The notes: generated by a model from the sequence alone, not told the origin. 64,000 nucleotides of DNA from Pyxidicoccus xibeiensis (GCF_024198175.1 NZ_JAJVKV010000004.1:62001-126000), one strand, 5' to 3'; shown: positions 16,829 to 27,199, numbered from the stretch's first letter. Program-made: numbers and translations.

Positions 16829-17761
16829 TCAGGCGGCCAGCAGCGCCGCGCCAATGAGGCCGCTGTCGTCGCCCAGCTCGGCCTCGGTGATGAGCAGTCC
16901 CTCGCGGGACGTCTGGGACGCCCACGCCTGCACGCCCTCGACGACGCGGCGCCGCAGCCCGGGACAGTGGTTGAGCACGCCGCCGCCCAGGATGAGCCGC
17001 GCCGGGTTGAGCACCGTCACCTGGTTGGCCACGGCCATCGCCAGGAACAGCGCCGCGCGCTCGTACACCTCGCGGGCCGCCGCGTCCCCGGCCTCCGCCG
17101 CCTGCTCCAGCGTCACCGGGGTGATGCGCGCCGGGTCGCCGCCCGTCAGCTCCGTCACCCGGGGGGAGCGCCCCCCCGCGAGCAGCTCGCGCGTCTGGGC
17201 GATGAGGTTGTGGCCGCCCGTGTAGGCCTCCAGACACCCCTGCTCGCCGCAGCCGCAGCGCCGGCCGTTGGGCACCACCTTTATATGTCCCAGCTCGCCC
17301 GCCACGCCGCCCGCGCCGTCCAGCAGCCGCCCATTGGCGATGATGGCGCTGCCCACGCCCGAGCCCACGAAGACCACCAGCAAGTCACTGGCTCCGCGGC
17401 CCGCGCCGGCATGCAGCTCGCCCCACGCGGCGGCGGACAGGTCGTTCACCACGCGCACCGGCTGGCCCAGGCGCGCGGTGAGCAGCTGGCCCAGCGGCAC
17501 GTTGCGCCAGCCCAGGTTGGGGGCGACCGACAGCACGCCCGAGTCCTTGTGAATCTGCGCGGCGGCCCCGACACCGCAGCCGCCCACCGGCACACCGGCG
17601 GACTTCACGGCCGCGGAGGCGGCCTGGGCAATGGTCTCCACCACCCCGGCCGGGCTGCGCTCGGACAGGGCCACCTTCGCGGAGGCGAGCATCTTCCCCG
17701 CCGAGTCCACCACGGCGGCGCGAGCGAACGTCCCACCCAGGTCGATTCCCAGTGTCGGCAT
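16829..17761 (-). CDS. ROK-family sugar kinase (glucokinase-like)
   Basis: The protein has 310 residues. The ATP-phosphate motif GIDLGGTFARAAVVD opens the protein. The catalytic Asp lies in VVNDLSAAAWGE, and the ROK zinc/signature block reads GELGHIKVV...CGCGEQGCLEAYTGG. ROK kinases phosphorylate hexoses such as glucose or N-acetyl sugars in the cytosol. With a phosphohexomutase first in the same operon, glucose or mannose is a reasonable substrate guess. No DNA-binding helix-turn-helix is present, so it is an enzyme and not a ROK repressor. Confidence 0.9.
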   Translation of the reverse strand: MPTLGIDLGGTFARAAVVDSAGKMLASAKVALSERSPAGVVETIAQAASAAVKSAGVPVGGCGVGAAAQIHKDSGVLSVAPNLGWRNVPLGQLLTARLGQPVRVVNDLSAAAWGELHAGAGRGASDLLVVFVGSGVGSAIIANGRLLDGAGGVAGELGHIKVVPNGRRCGCGEQGCLEAYTGGHNLIAQTRELLAGGRSPRVTELTGGDPARITPVTLEQAAEAGDAAAREVYERAALFLAMAVANQVTVLNPARLILGGGVLNHCPGLRRRVVEGVQAWASQTSREGLLITEAELGDDSGLIGAALLAA

Positions 17762-17775
17762 CGCAGTGTCCTTTC

Positions 17776-18327
17776 TCAGCTCTTCAGCCTGGAAACCAAC
17801 GCGGAGACCAGCGCATCCACTTCCTTCATGCGCGCCTCGTCCTTCAGCTTCCCCTCCGGGGTGAAGGCCTCGGCCGCCCTGGCCAGGTGCACCTGTGTCG
17901 GGAGCACCAGGGCCCCCACGGCGGACAGCACCTGCCGCAGGTGGGGCTGCATGCGCGCCGTCCCGAAAGGGCCGGGCGTCGTGCCCATCATCGCCGTCCA
18001 CTTGTCCTTGAAGAGGCCGCTCGGCGGGCGAGACACCCAGTCGATGGCGTTCTTCAGCCCGCCTGGGATGGACGAGTTGTACTCCGGGCTGGCGATGAGC
18101 AACCCCTGCGCCTTGCCCAGCCGCTCCCGCAGCGCCTGGACGGGGGCCGGCAGGCCCTGCGCCTCCACGTCACCATCGTAGACGGGCAGGCCTGGCTCCT
18201 TCAGGTCCACCACGTCCACGTCCGCGCCGAGCGCACGGGCGTGCGCCACCGCGAGGTCCAGGAGCTTGCGGTTGAAGCTCCCGGTCCGGAGGCTGCCACA
18301 GACGGCGAGGATGCGCGGGCCGGTCAT
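17776..18327 (-). CDS. NADPH-dependent FMN reductase (flavodoxin-fold)
   Basis: The protein has 183 residues. It shows the FMN phosphate loop GSLRTGSFNRKLL near the N-terminus and the family signature SPEYNSSIPGGLKNAIDWVSR. This family (ChrR/YieF/Azr-type) transfers electrons from NAD(P)H via FMN to quinones, azo dyes or metals and often protects from oxidative stress. Its ATG is one base from the stop of the phosphohexomutase gene. The ROK kinase follows after 14 bases, so it lies inside the operon that ends with tpx, in keeping with a redox-defence role. Confidence 0.9.
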   Translation of the reverse strand: MTGPRILAVCGSLRTGSFNRKLLDLAVAHARALGADVDVVDLKEPGLPVYDGDVEAQGLPAPVQALRERLGKAQGLLIASPEYNSSIPGGLKNAIDWVSRPPSGLFKDKWTAMMGTTPGPFGTARMQPHLRQVLSAVGALVLPTQVHLARAAEAFTPEGKLKDEARMKEVDALVSALVSRLKS

Positions 18328-18328
18328 C

Positions 18329-19699
18329 TCAGCCCCCGACCTCGCGCTGGACCTTGGCCACGGTGCCCTCGATGAGCGCCTGGATTTCCTTCAGGCGCTC
18401 CGGGGTGTTGGCCTCGAAGCGCAGCACCAGGATGGGCTGCGTGTTGGAGGCGCGGATGAGGCCCCAGCCGTCGGGGAACGTCACGCGCACGCCGTCCACG
18501 TCGATGATGCTGTGGCCCGCGGCGCGCAGCGTCTCGGTGGCGCGCTTGACCATCTCGAACTTCTTCTCCTCCTTGGTGTCGAAGCGCAGCTCCGGGCTCG
18601 CGTACGTCTTCGGCACGTCGGAGAGCAGCTGCGACAGCTTCTGCGGCTCGTGGGTGAGGATTTCGAGCAGGCGCGCGGTGGAGTAGATGGCGTCGTCGAA
18701 GCCGAAGTAGCGGTTCTTGAAGAAGATGTGGCCGCTCATCTCGCCGGCCAGCTCCGCGTGCTCCTCCTTCATCTTCGACTTGATGAGCGAGTGGCCCGCC
18801 TTCCACATGACGGGCTTGCCGCCCTTCTGCGCGATGTCGTCGTACAGCGTGTAGCTGCACTTGACCTCGCCGACGATGGCCGCGCCCGGGCTCTCCTTCA
18901 GCACGTAGCGGCTGAAGAGCACCATGATTTGATCGCCCCAGAGGACGTTGCCCTGGTCGTCGATGACGCCGATGCGGTCGGTGTCGCCGTCATAGGCGAT
19001 GCCCACCTCGGCCTTCTCGCGCTTCACGGCGGCGATGAGGTCCTGGAGGTTCTCCAGCACCGTGGGGTCCGGGTGGTGGTTGGGGAAGTTGGCGTCCATC
19101 TCGCAGAAGAGCGGGACGACGTCGAAGCCCATGGCCTCGAACAGGGGCACGGCGACGGCGCCACCGGTGCCGTTACCGGCGTCGATGACGATGCGCATGC
19201 CCTTGCGGCCCACCTTGATGGTCTGCCGGATGAAGTGGTTGTACGCGGTGATGATGTCGTAGGGCTCGACGCGGCCCGGCTTCTTCGCCACCTCGAAGTC
19301 CTTGGCCTCGATGAGCTTGCGGAGGGCCTGGATTTCGTGGCTGTGGAAGGTGGTCTTCCCGGCGCCAATCTTGAAGCCGTTGTACTCGGGCGGGTTGTGG
19401 CTGCCGGTAATCATGGCGAGCCCGTCCACCGGGAGGGTGTTGGCGGCGAAGTAGGTCAGCGGCGTGGGGACCACGTCCACGTCGAGCACGTTGAGGCCGG
19501 TGGAGGTGAGGCCGGCGCAGAGGGAGTCGCGGAAGCGGGTGGAGGACTCGCGGCAGTCGCGGCCCACCACGATGGAGCGCCCGCCCTGGCGCCGGATGAT
19601 GGTGCCCAGGCCCTTGCCCAGCAGCTCCACCACCTCGGCGGTGAGGTCCTTGTCGACCAGACCCCGGATGTCGTACTCGCGAAAGATATGCGTGTTCAT
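18329..19699 (-). CDS. Phosphomannomutase/phosphoglucomutase
   Basis: The protein has 456 residues, the usual length of AlgC-like enzymes. It begins IFREYDIRG. It carries the phosphoserine loop MITGSHNPPEYNGFK, the metal-binding loop YDGDTDRIGV, the sugar-specificity GEMSGHIFFKNRYFGFDDA and the phosphate-binding RASNTQP. It interconverts hexose-6- and hexose-1-phosphates, feeding GDP-mannose and other sugar-nucleotide pools; ManC at 36307-37371 would use the mannose-1-phosphate. Start chosen at ATG 19699, directly before the conserved N-terminus. It is the first gene of the operon ending at 16299. Confidence 0.93.
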   Translation of the reverse strand: MNTHIFREYDIRGLVDKDLTAEVVELLGKGLGTIIRRQGGRSIVVGRDCRESSTRFRDSLCAGLTSTGLNVLDVDVVPTPLTYFAANTLPVDGLAMITGSHNPPEYNGFKIGAGKTTFHSHEIQALRKLIEAKDFEVAKKPGRVEPYDIITAYNHFIRQTIKVGRKGMRIVIDAGNGTGGAVAVPLFEAMGFDVVPLFCEMDANFPNHHPDPTVLENLQDLIAAVKREKAEVGIAYDGDTDRIGVIDDQGNVLWGDQIMVLFSRYVLKESPGAAIVGEVKCSYTLYDDIAQKGGKPVMWKAGHSLIKSKMKEEHAELAGEMSGHIFFKNRYFGFDDAIYSTARLLEILTHEPQKLSQLLSDVPKTYASPELRFDTKEEKKFEMVKRATETLRAAGHSIIDVDGVRVTFPDGWGLIRASNTQPILVLRFEANTPERLKEIQALIEGTVAKVQREVGG

Positions 19700-20012
19700 T
19701 GAAGGTGTCCCCGCCCTCCGGAAACCCGAGGGCATGGCAGAGGGCGGCGGACTCTACACGAGCGCGGGGTGAGGGGGCACCGGCCTCGAAGGAGGCTACC
19801 GGACCCGGAATGCCCCCTGCCCCCTGGGTCACCTGGGAAGTTCGGACGGCAACCTTCTTCCGTTCTCTTCTCAACTTGCCTGATTTCAGGGCATCGCAAG
19901 GTTCTAGCGGCGTCGCGTTTCCGAGCGGGGTGTTCCGGTGACGCAGGCCGGCCTCCTGGCAGGCGGACAGTCGGCAGGTGCCTGACATGTCCTGGAATGA
20001 GACGGGGGAGCC
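19700..20012. other. Divergent intergenic region, 313 bases, no gene seen
   Basis: The region separates the phosphohexomutase operon (minus) from the TIR-TPR gene (plus) and must hold both promoters. I see no convincing -10/-35 or -24/-12 pair and no open frame with codon bias. A somewhat AT-richer stretch at 19855-19885 is the best place to look for a promoter. Confidence 0.5.
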
Positions 20013-22214
20013 ATGGACACGGGTTCTGTGGGGCGGCGCTATCGCGCCTTCATCAGCTACAGCCACAAGGACAGCCACTACGCGCGGCGGCTGCACCGCG
20101 AGCTGGAGACGTACCGGGTTCCAAGGGACCTCCGTGCGAGGCCGGGGCTGGCGGAGGTGCTCCCGGAGCGCCTGGGCCCGCTCTTCCTGGACCGGCTGGA
20201 GCTGCCGGCCGCGGCGGACCTGTCCGCCACCATCCAGGAAGCGCTCGTACGGTCCGATTCTCTCATCGTGCTCTGTAGTCCCCATGCCGCGAGGAGCCGC
20301 TACGTCGACGCGGAGGTGCGGTACTTCAAGGAACTGGGGCGCGAGGCGCGCATCCTCACGCTGATTGTCCCCGGCGGCGCGGGCCCGGCAGCCCTGCCGG
20401 AGGAGCTGTTCCCTCCCACGCTGCTGGCCCGCTACGGCCCGGATGGACAGCCGACGGGCGAGCGCGTGGAGCCGCTGGCGGCGGACCTGCGTCCGGAGGG
20501 GGATGGAGACAGGGCGGGGCTGCTCAAGGTCGTCGCCGCGCTGCTGGGGCTCGGACTGGGCGTGCTGTGGGACCGGGATGCGCTGGAGCAGCGCCGGCTG
20601 GTGCGGCGCTACCGGTTCGTCGCGGGGACGATGGCACTGCTGACGCTGGTGTCATTGACCGCGACCTGGGCAGCGCTCGACTACCGGGACCGCGCGGAGC
20701 GGAACTTCGAGCAGTCGGTGTCCATCGCCTCGGGCATCCTGGAGCAGACCGGCAGGCTCGTGAATCACTTCGGCGTGCCGCGCGACGTGGTGGCCACGAT
20801 GCTGACCGAGGCGGAGGCGCGGTTCCACACGCTGGCGCGGGACGGGTCCAACAGCCGCAAGCTGAGCCTGAGCCTCATGCAGATCCAGACCGGCTTCTCC
20901 GACCACTACCAGCTCATCGGCGACACCGGCGCGCAGCTGCGCTCCGCGGAGCAGGCGCGGGAGCTGGCGCGGGTGGCCAGCGAGCAGTGGCCCGACGACG
21001 TGGACGTGCTGCGCATCCTCGCCAACGCACACGAGCGGGTGGGCTTCGCCTACCTGGGACGCAACGACACGGCGGCGGCCCTGGCGGCCTACGAGCAGTG
21101 TGCCCAGGTCCGGCAGCGCGTCACCGAGCTGATGCCGGGGAATGGAGACCGGGTGCGGGCCGTGGGCATCGCGCGGGTGAACATCGGCGAGGCCCTGCGG
21201 GCGGCGGGCCGGCATGACGACGCGCTGGTGGAGTACGAGGCTGCGCTCGCCGCCTTCGAGCAGGCGAAGGCGCTGCATGCGGACGCGCGGCTCATCCTGC
21301 TCGGCCAGGCCACGGTGCTGCAGCGGATGGCCATCGTCCACCGGCATATGGGCCGATGGGAGGAGTCCCGGAAGCGCTATCAGCGGGCGATGGCGGTGTT
21401 CGACGAACTGCGGGAGCACGAGCCCACCCAGCTCGGCCACAGGGTCGCCCAGGCGGAGATCTGGAGTGACCTGGGCAAGCTGGAGGTGGAGCAGGAGCGG
21501 TACGCGGAGGCGGCGGCCGCGTTCCAGCGCGCCTGCGACATGACGGAGCAACTGCTGAAGGCCGACGGCACGAGCCTCACCTTCCGCGTGTCCGCGCTGT
21601 GGTGCCAGTTCCGGCGGGGAGAGGTGGAGGCGCTGCAGGAAAACCCCGCGGAGGCGCTCGCGAAGTTCCGCCAGGCGCTCGACATCAACGAGGCCCTGCT
21701 GGCGAAGGACCCGAAGAGCAGCCTGCGCCAGAAGGAGGCCGCCGTCATCCGCACGCGGCTCGGAAGTGTGCTGGCGAAGCTGGGGAGGCATGCCGAGGCG
21801 GAGGCGTACCTGAAGGAGGCGGACGGCATCCTCCAGGACCTGCATGGCAGTGATTCGGGCAATCGGGAGTGGCTGCTCCTGGGCGCGGAGAACGACCGCA
21901 TCTGTGGCGAGGTTCTCGCCTTGCTGAAGAAGCCGGAGGAAGCGCGTCAGCGGCTGGAGCGCGCGGTGGCGCGGGGAGGGACACTGGTGGGGCGTGAGCC
22001 GTGGAGCGTCTACCACCAGCGCGAGCTGGCGGAGCATCGCCTGGCGCTGGCCGACTTCGAGCTGGCGCAGGGACAGGGGGAGCAGGCCCGCCTGCGCTTC
22101 GGGCAGGTGCTGGAGGCGGCGAAGCGGGCGCAGGCGGATGCGCCCCATCCGGAGTGGGCGCGCTTCGAGGCACGGGCGCGGGCGGGGCTCGAACCGCGCA
22201 CGGCGAAGAAGTGA
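20013..22214 (+). CDS. TIR-domain protein with transmembrane helix and TPR repeats
   Basis: The protein has 733 residues; GGGGGAG precedes the ATG. Residues 10-120 are a bacterial TIR domain: RAFISYSHKDSHYARRLHRE (box 1), SLIVLCSPHAARS, and RYVDAEVRYFKEL, where Glu101 sits at the position of the catalytic glutamate of NAD+-cleaving TIRs. One membrane helix follows (about 202-222). The C-terminal 500 residues are TPR repeats (LAAYEQCAQVRQRVTELMPG, ALVEYEAALAAFEQAKALH, AAAAFQRACDMTEQLLKA, ALAKFRQALDINEALLAKD). TIR domains cleave NAD+ or make cyclic ADP-ribose signals in immune systems such as Thoeris. The next gene, 27 bases on, carries a SLOG nucleotide-binding domain. Inference: TPRs sense, TIR signals, the partner responds. 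Confidence 0.87.
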   Translation: MDTGSVGRRYRAFISYSHKDSHYARRLHRELETYRVPRDLRARPGLAEVLPERLGPLFLDRLELPAAADLSATIQEALVRSDSLIVLCSPHAARSRYVDAEVRYFKELGREARILTLIVPGGAGPAALPEELFPPTLLARYGPDGQPTGERVEPLAADLRPEGDGDRAGLLKVVAALLGLGLGVLWDRDALEQRRLVRRYRFVAGTMALLTLVSLTATWAALDYRDRAERNFEQSVSIASGILEQTGRLVNHFGVPRDVVATMLTEAEARFHTLARDGSNSRKLSLSLMQIQTGFSDHYQLIGDTGAQLRSAEQARELARVASEQWPDDVDVLRILANAHERVGFAYLGRNDTAAALAAYEQCAQVRQRVTELMPGNGDRVRAVGIARVNIGEALRAAGRHDDALVEYEAALAAFEQAKALHADARLILLGQATVLQRMAIVHRHMGRWEESRKRYQRAMAVFDELREHEPTQLGHRVAQAEIWSDLGKLEVEQERYAEAAAAFQRACDMTEQLLKADGTSLTFRVSALWCQFRRGEVEALQENPAEALAKFRQALDINEALLAKDPKSSLRQKEAAVIRTRLGSVLAKLGRHAEAEAYLKEADGILQDLHGSDSGNREWLLLGAENDRICGEVLALLKKPEEARQRLERAVARGGTLVGREPWSVYHQRELAEHRLALADFELAQGQGEQARLRFGQVLEAAKRAQADAPHPEWARFEARARAGLEPRTAKK

Positions 22215-22241
22215 GCGGCGGCTATTTCCATCGAGGGCACC

Positions 22242-23993
22242 ATGACCACTCCGCGTAGCTCTCAGGGGTTGAAGGTCGCCGTGCTTCGCGCTCCGCACGT
22301 GCGGGCATCGAAGACGGTACGGGCGCCACGGGGAGTGGCCCCGGGACAGGTGCTGCGGGCCCTGGGGCTGGGGCCGGCTCCGACGCTGGTACTGCTCGGA
22401 GGGACGAGCGGGCTGTCGCCGGCCCTGGATGAGCGGCTGTGTCGGCTCGTGAGCCAGGGCATCGCGCGAGCCGCTGCGGCCTGCGGCGCCGTGCTCCTGG
22501 ATGGAATGGGGAGCCAGGGCTTGATGGCGCTCCTCGGACAGGGCGTCGAGGACCGGGGCGCTGGCACGACGCTGGTCGGGGTCGTACCGGCGGAGCGCGT
22601 GGTCCATCCGGACGGGGACGGGCGGCTGCGGCTGGACCCGCATCACTCCCACTTCGTGCTGGCGGACGACGTGTCGGCGCTGCTGCCCGGGCTGGCGGAG
22701 CACCTGGGCGCGCGGGTGCCTCCGGTCGTGGTGGTCGTCCAGGGAGACGAGGCGACGAGGCACGAGCTGCTTCAGGTGGTGCGCCGTGGCTGGCAGGTGG
22801 TGCTGCTACAGGGGAGCGGCGGGCTGGCGGACCAGCTCGCGGGGCTCCTCCGGGAGCGGGCCGACGCCATCGAGGACCCGTTGCTCGCGGAGCTCGTCGC
22901 GGAGGGGGACTTCACGTGCTTCCCGCCGGAGGGACGGGCGCCCGAGCTCGGGCGCTTGCTGGAGCACTGCCTGGGCCAGGGAGAGCTGCTTCGCGTGGCC
23001 TGGAGCCGCTTCGCGCTCTACGATGCCAACGCGAAGCGCCAGCAGGCGACCTTCGATGCGCTCCAGCGATGGATTCTGCTGCTCGGGTTCATGAGCACGG
23101 TGCTGGCGCTCTTCAAGTCGTCGCTGGTCGGCATGGGAGGCGCGGTCCGAGGGGACGCGATGAACACGCTGCTCCATACGGTGGTGGTGACGCTGACAGC
23201 GGCGGTGACGGCGCTCGTCGCCGCCGTGAGCCGCTTCAAGGTCGGCAACCGGTGGGTGCAGCTTCGCGCGAGCGCGGAGATGGTGAAGGGGGAGCTCTAC
23301 CGTTATCGGTGCAGGCTGCTTCAGGGCGCGGACGTGGCGGCTACGCGAGAGGCAAGGCTCGCGAGCTGGCTGAGGTCTTCGAGTCAGCAACTGCTGGAGA
23401 CGGACGCGAGCCTGTCGGCGCTGCGGCCCTATCCCGACGATGCGCCGCTGCCGCCTCCGCGTGGGGTGGCGGCCGGGGACGATGGCTTCAGCGCGCTCAC
23501 GCCTTCGCGGTACCTGAAGCTGAGACTGGAGGACCAGCTCGCCTTCTATCGAAGCAGTGCCCGCCGGTGCAGCGCGGAGTCCACGCGACTGCAGTGCGTC
23601 ACCCTCATCTTCGGAGCGGCGAGCACAGTGCTGGCGGCGCTCCAGTTGGAGCAGCCCGTGGCCATCGCGAGCGCGCTGGTGCTGGCCATCGGTGGCTACC
23701 TGGGGCAGCGGCAGCTGGACGCGCTGGTGATGAAGCACAACCGGGCCGCCACCGAGCTCGACTGCCTGAGCGACTGGTGGCGCGGCCTGTCGGCGGAGGA
23801 GCGCAAGGACCCGCGAAGCTTCACGGCGCTCGTCAGCGGAACGGAGCTCGTCCTGCAAGGCGAGCTGACCGGCTGGGTGCAGCAGATGCGAGACGTGCTG
23901 AACCGGCTCCAGGCCCAGCAGGCGCCACCGCCACGCACCGAGCCGCAGCACCGCCCCACCCCAGAAGCCCAGGTCCGAGGCGCGAGTGCATGA
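22242..23993 (+). CDS. SLOG (TRPM/LSDAT-like) domain fused to SLATT-type membrane domains
   Basis: The protein has 583 residues. Residues 1-250 form a Rossmann-like SLOG domain with the GGTSGLSP loop (53-60), LLDGMGSQGL (85-94), VVGVV-type strands and VVLLQGSGGLADQLA (186-200). This matches the LSDAT/TRPM-type SLOG domain that binds ADP-ribose-like ligands. The rest has two hydrophobic pairs (about 278-330 and 452-490), each flanked by SLATT/DUF4231-type segments (VQLRASAEMVKGELYRYR at 339-356; YLKLRLEDQLAFYRSSARR at 424-442). SLATT modules are proposed membrane-permeabilising effectors. It is the second gene of a pair with the TIR-TPR gene, an arrangement consistent with a TIR-made nucleotide opening a membrane effector. 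Family calls rest on motif memory and need profile searches. Confidence 0.8.
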   Translation: MTTPRSSQGLKVAVLRAPHVRASKTVRAPRGVAPGQVLRALGLGPAPTLVLLGGTSGLSPALDERLCRLVSQGIARAAAACGAVLLDGMGSQGLMALLGQGVEDRGAGTTLVGVVPAERVVHPDGDGRLRLDPHHSHFVLADDVSALLPGLAEHLGARVPPVVVVVQGDEATRHELLQVVRRGWQVVLLQGSGGLADQLAGLLRERADAIEDPLLAELVAEGDFTCFPPEGRAPELGRLLEHCLGQGELLRVAWSRFALYDANAKRQQATFDALQRWILLLGFMSTVLALFKSSLVGMGGAVRGDAMNTLLHTVVVTLTAAVTALVAAVSRFKVGNRWVQLRASAEMVKGELYRYRCRLLQGADVAATREARLASWLRSSSQQLLETDASLSALRPYPDDAPLPPPRGVAAGDDGFSALTPSRYLKLRLEDQLAFYRSSARRCSAESTRLQCVTLIFGAASTVLAALQLEQPVAIASALVLAIGGYLGQRQLDALVMKHNRAATELDCLSDWWRGLSAEERKDPRSFTALVSGTELVLQGELTGWVQQMRDVLNRLQAQQAPPPRTEPQHRPTPEAQVRGASA

Positions 23994-24002
23994 CAGCATG
24001 GG

Positions 24003-24933
<931 letters not shown>

Positions 24934-24980
24934 CTACTACGTGTGATACTGTGCAATCCGGACCCAAGTAGGGGGGGGAC

Positions 24981-26147
24981 ATGCCTCATAAATTTCGTAC
25001 TTCAGCTCACAGGCGCGTACCCGAGCCTGTGGTAGTTCTCATCCTTGCCCTCGCAACTGCAGGGGCTACTGCCTGCAAAGAGGACGAAGATCCGCGCAAG
25101 AACCGAGTCTTGTCGATTGAACTCGTGAGTCCACCCTCTGCGCTCTATCGCCCCGGAGATGGAACAACAGAGATTGCTGTCCAGTTTTTGGTGCGCGAGG
25201 CGGATGTGTCGCAAGCCGCTAGCGAGGCCATCCCTCTTGAGCCGAACGAATACATAATTGATTTGGCTCTGGACAACAAGCCTGTCGACAATGAATTCAT
25301 TCCCGATCAGAGTTCGGAGAAATTGGCATCCAGTCTTCATATCGGCCTTGTGTTAGATGCGAGCTTTTCCATGCTCCAGCATGGGAATTTCAAGGACAAT
25401 GATGCTTTCACTCCGATGAAGTCAGCTGCAACGAAGCTCATTGAGAACGGGGTTAGCCTCTGGAGAAATCGACCCGGCTCCTTCTCTTTCCAAGCTTCAT
25501 GGTTTAACAATGCCGTATACATTCAAGAAGGCGCGTGGAGACCCAACGACATCAACTCCATTGCAAAGCCAGAACAGGGGAACTTCACTCGGCTTCTTGG
25601 GGCTGTAGGCGTTATGGCAGACCGGCTTAAGCAAGCGCGAGACACAGGCGTTGCTAGCGACATTCGAGACCGACACATGATGATTGTCTTCTCAGATGGT
25701 GCTGATAATTATAGCTACTTTGACAATTCAAGCATCGATCAGCATGGGGAAACATCTAGCGGTGCCGATTTCCGGAAGATTGGGACCACGCCTGTCACGA
25801 TGGAGAATGTCTTGCAAAAACTGGGAAACCACCCCAGTTTGTCAGTGCACGTCCTAGGATTTGGTGAGGCAATCAATAGCGCCGAGCTCAAACAACTCGC
25901 CGCCACTGGTGGAGGTCGATTCTTTGCAAACCCATCTGCTGCGGATCTCGATAGCCTGTTTGAGCGCGTATCCAAGGAGTTTGCTACAGTGCAAACACGA
26001 GGAGCAGTCATCCCTTTGCCCCCCGGTGATTACACGTTTACGTTGAAGGTGACCAGCCCTACAGCGAGTGAGCCGAGATTGTGTAATCTGCGACTTGTTG
26101 GCGGGAGGGAAGCTGTAGACCAGATTGCATCGCAATGTTCCCCCTAA
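24981..26147 (+). CDS. VWA-domain lipoprotein, low GC, probably acquired
   Basis: The protein has 388 residues with a GGGGGGG run before the ATG. A signal peptide ends at Cys32 (ATAC), so it is likely a lipoprotein. A von Willebrand A domain spans about 120-340 with a complete MIDAS: DASFS (126-130), Thr203 in NFTRL, and Asp239 in FSDGAD. Such domains bind Mg2+ and protein ligands. Base composition is near 50% GC, far below all neighbours, with many A/T-ending codons. It is bordered by the truncated toxin gene on one side and an IS630-type element on the other, so transfer is likely. Its stop codon TAA is built half from the insertion element: T and A are the target site and the last A is the element's first base. 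Confidence 0.85.
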   Translation: MPHKFRTSAHRRVPEPVVVLILALATAGATACKEDEDPRKNRVLSIELVSPPSALYRPGDGTTEIAVQFLVREADVSQAASEAIPLEPNEYIIDLALDNKPVDNEFIPDQSSEKLASSLHIGLVLDASFSMLQHGNFKDNDAFTPMKSAATKLIENGVSLWRNRPGSFSFQASWFNNAVYIQEGAWRPNDINSIAKPEQGNFTRLLGAVGVMADRLKQARDTGVASDIRDRHMMIVFSDGADNYSYFDNSSIDQHGETSSGADFRKIGTTPVTMENVLQKLGNHPSLSVHVLGFGEAINSAELKQLAATGGGRFFANPSAADLDSLFERVSKEFATVQTRGAVIPLPPGDYTFTLKVTSPTASEPRLCNLRLVGGREAVDQIASQCSP

Positions 26148-26172
26148 CCTGCTTAAGGGAAGTCCGGTAAGG
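26147..26172 (+). repeat. IS630 terminal inverted repeat (left in window)
   Basis: This 26-base end pairs with 27227-27252 at 21 positions. Its first base supplies the third base of the stop codon of the VWA gene. Confidence 0.85.
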
Positions 26173-27199
26173 CGCAGGCCAGCGTGAAGGAAGAAGGCAG
26201 CGAGAACGTCGTGGCGGTGGCCCAGGCGTACGAATGAAGCGCGTGCCTGGGCGCGCAGCTCGGCGACAGGGTTGGGCGTGGCATTGCGCAGTTCGGCCTT
26301 CACCACGCTGTTGCAGCCCTCCTCATGATTGAGGTCTGGCGCATAGCCTAGCAGCCGATCAAGGCGGAAGTCCTCGGGGTTGCGGGCGACGAAGTCGAGC
26401 GTCTCGGCGCTGTGGTGCTGGTTGAGGCCGTCCCACACGATGGTGAGAGGACGGCCTACCTTCCTGCGGAAGTAGCGCAGGGCAGCGATGATGTCCTGGC
26501 TGGTGAAGCTTCCCTCCCGGTGGCGCGAATACAGGCGCGCCGGTTTGTGGCCGTACGGAGCAACGAGGGCGACGATGCTGGAGACTTCGCGCCACTTGTC
26601 ACGACGGCGCAAGGTGGGCGGATGCCCGACGGGCGCCCAGGCAGACGCTACGCGGGCCCGAAACGAACTACCCGTCTCGTCCACGAAGGCAATGGCCCGC
26701 CCGCTTCTTCGAGCCCCCTTTTGATGCGGGGCCAGTCGCGCTTCAGCCAGGCCTCCACCAACGCATCGTCACGCTCCTTGGCCCGCGTGCGGGGCTGCTG
26801 CGGACTCAAACCCAGTCGATGAAGGCGCTCGGCCAGGTAATTGGGGTGGTAGCGCACTCTGAACGTGCGGTGGATGAGGTGCGCCACTCGCGTGAGCATC
26901 CAGCGCTCGGTAGGGAAACCGTAGGTGCGCGCCCCTGCCCGTACCAGCCCCGCCACCTGCCGCCATTCTCCCGAGCTCAACTTCGACGGCCGGCCCGTGC
27001 GCGGCCTCGCCTTCAACCCGCGTGTACTGCCGCCTGCCTCATGCAGTCGCCGCGCCCAGCGGCTGACGGAGGACTCGCTGACACCCACACGGCGCGCCAC
27101 CTCCGCCTGCGACAGGTGCCCCCGTCGCAGGAGTCGTCCGGCCGCAAGCCGCCGCTCCTCAAGCTGCTGTGCCGTCCAGTGCTTTGGCTGCCACGCCAT
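26173..27199 (-). pseudogene. IS630-family transposase in two frames (frameshifted or programmed)
   Basis: Frame 1 (27199 down to about 26690) encodes the helix-turn-helix region: QLEERRLAAGRLLRRGHLSQ, AEVARRVGVSESSVSRW, GLKARPRTGRPSKLS, and RTFRVRYHPNYLAERLHRLG. Frame 2, one base back, begins around 26690 and carries the DDE catalytic region: AIAFVDETG, TIVWDGLNQHHS and APDLNHEE. The -1 step lies in a GGGCGGGCC run near 26695. IS630 elements often make their transposase by frameshift, so this may be functional. However, frame 2 has no stop inside the element; a further one-base shift near the left end would give LPDFP followed by TAA. Two shifts make simple decay equally likely. Confidence 0.75.
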
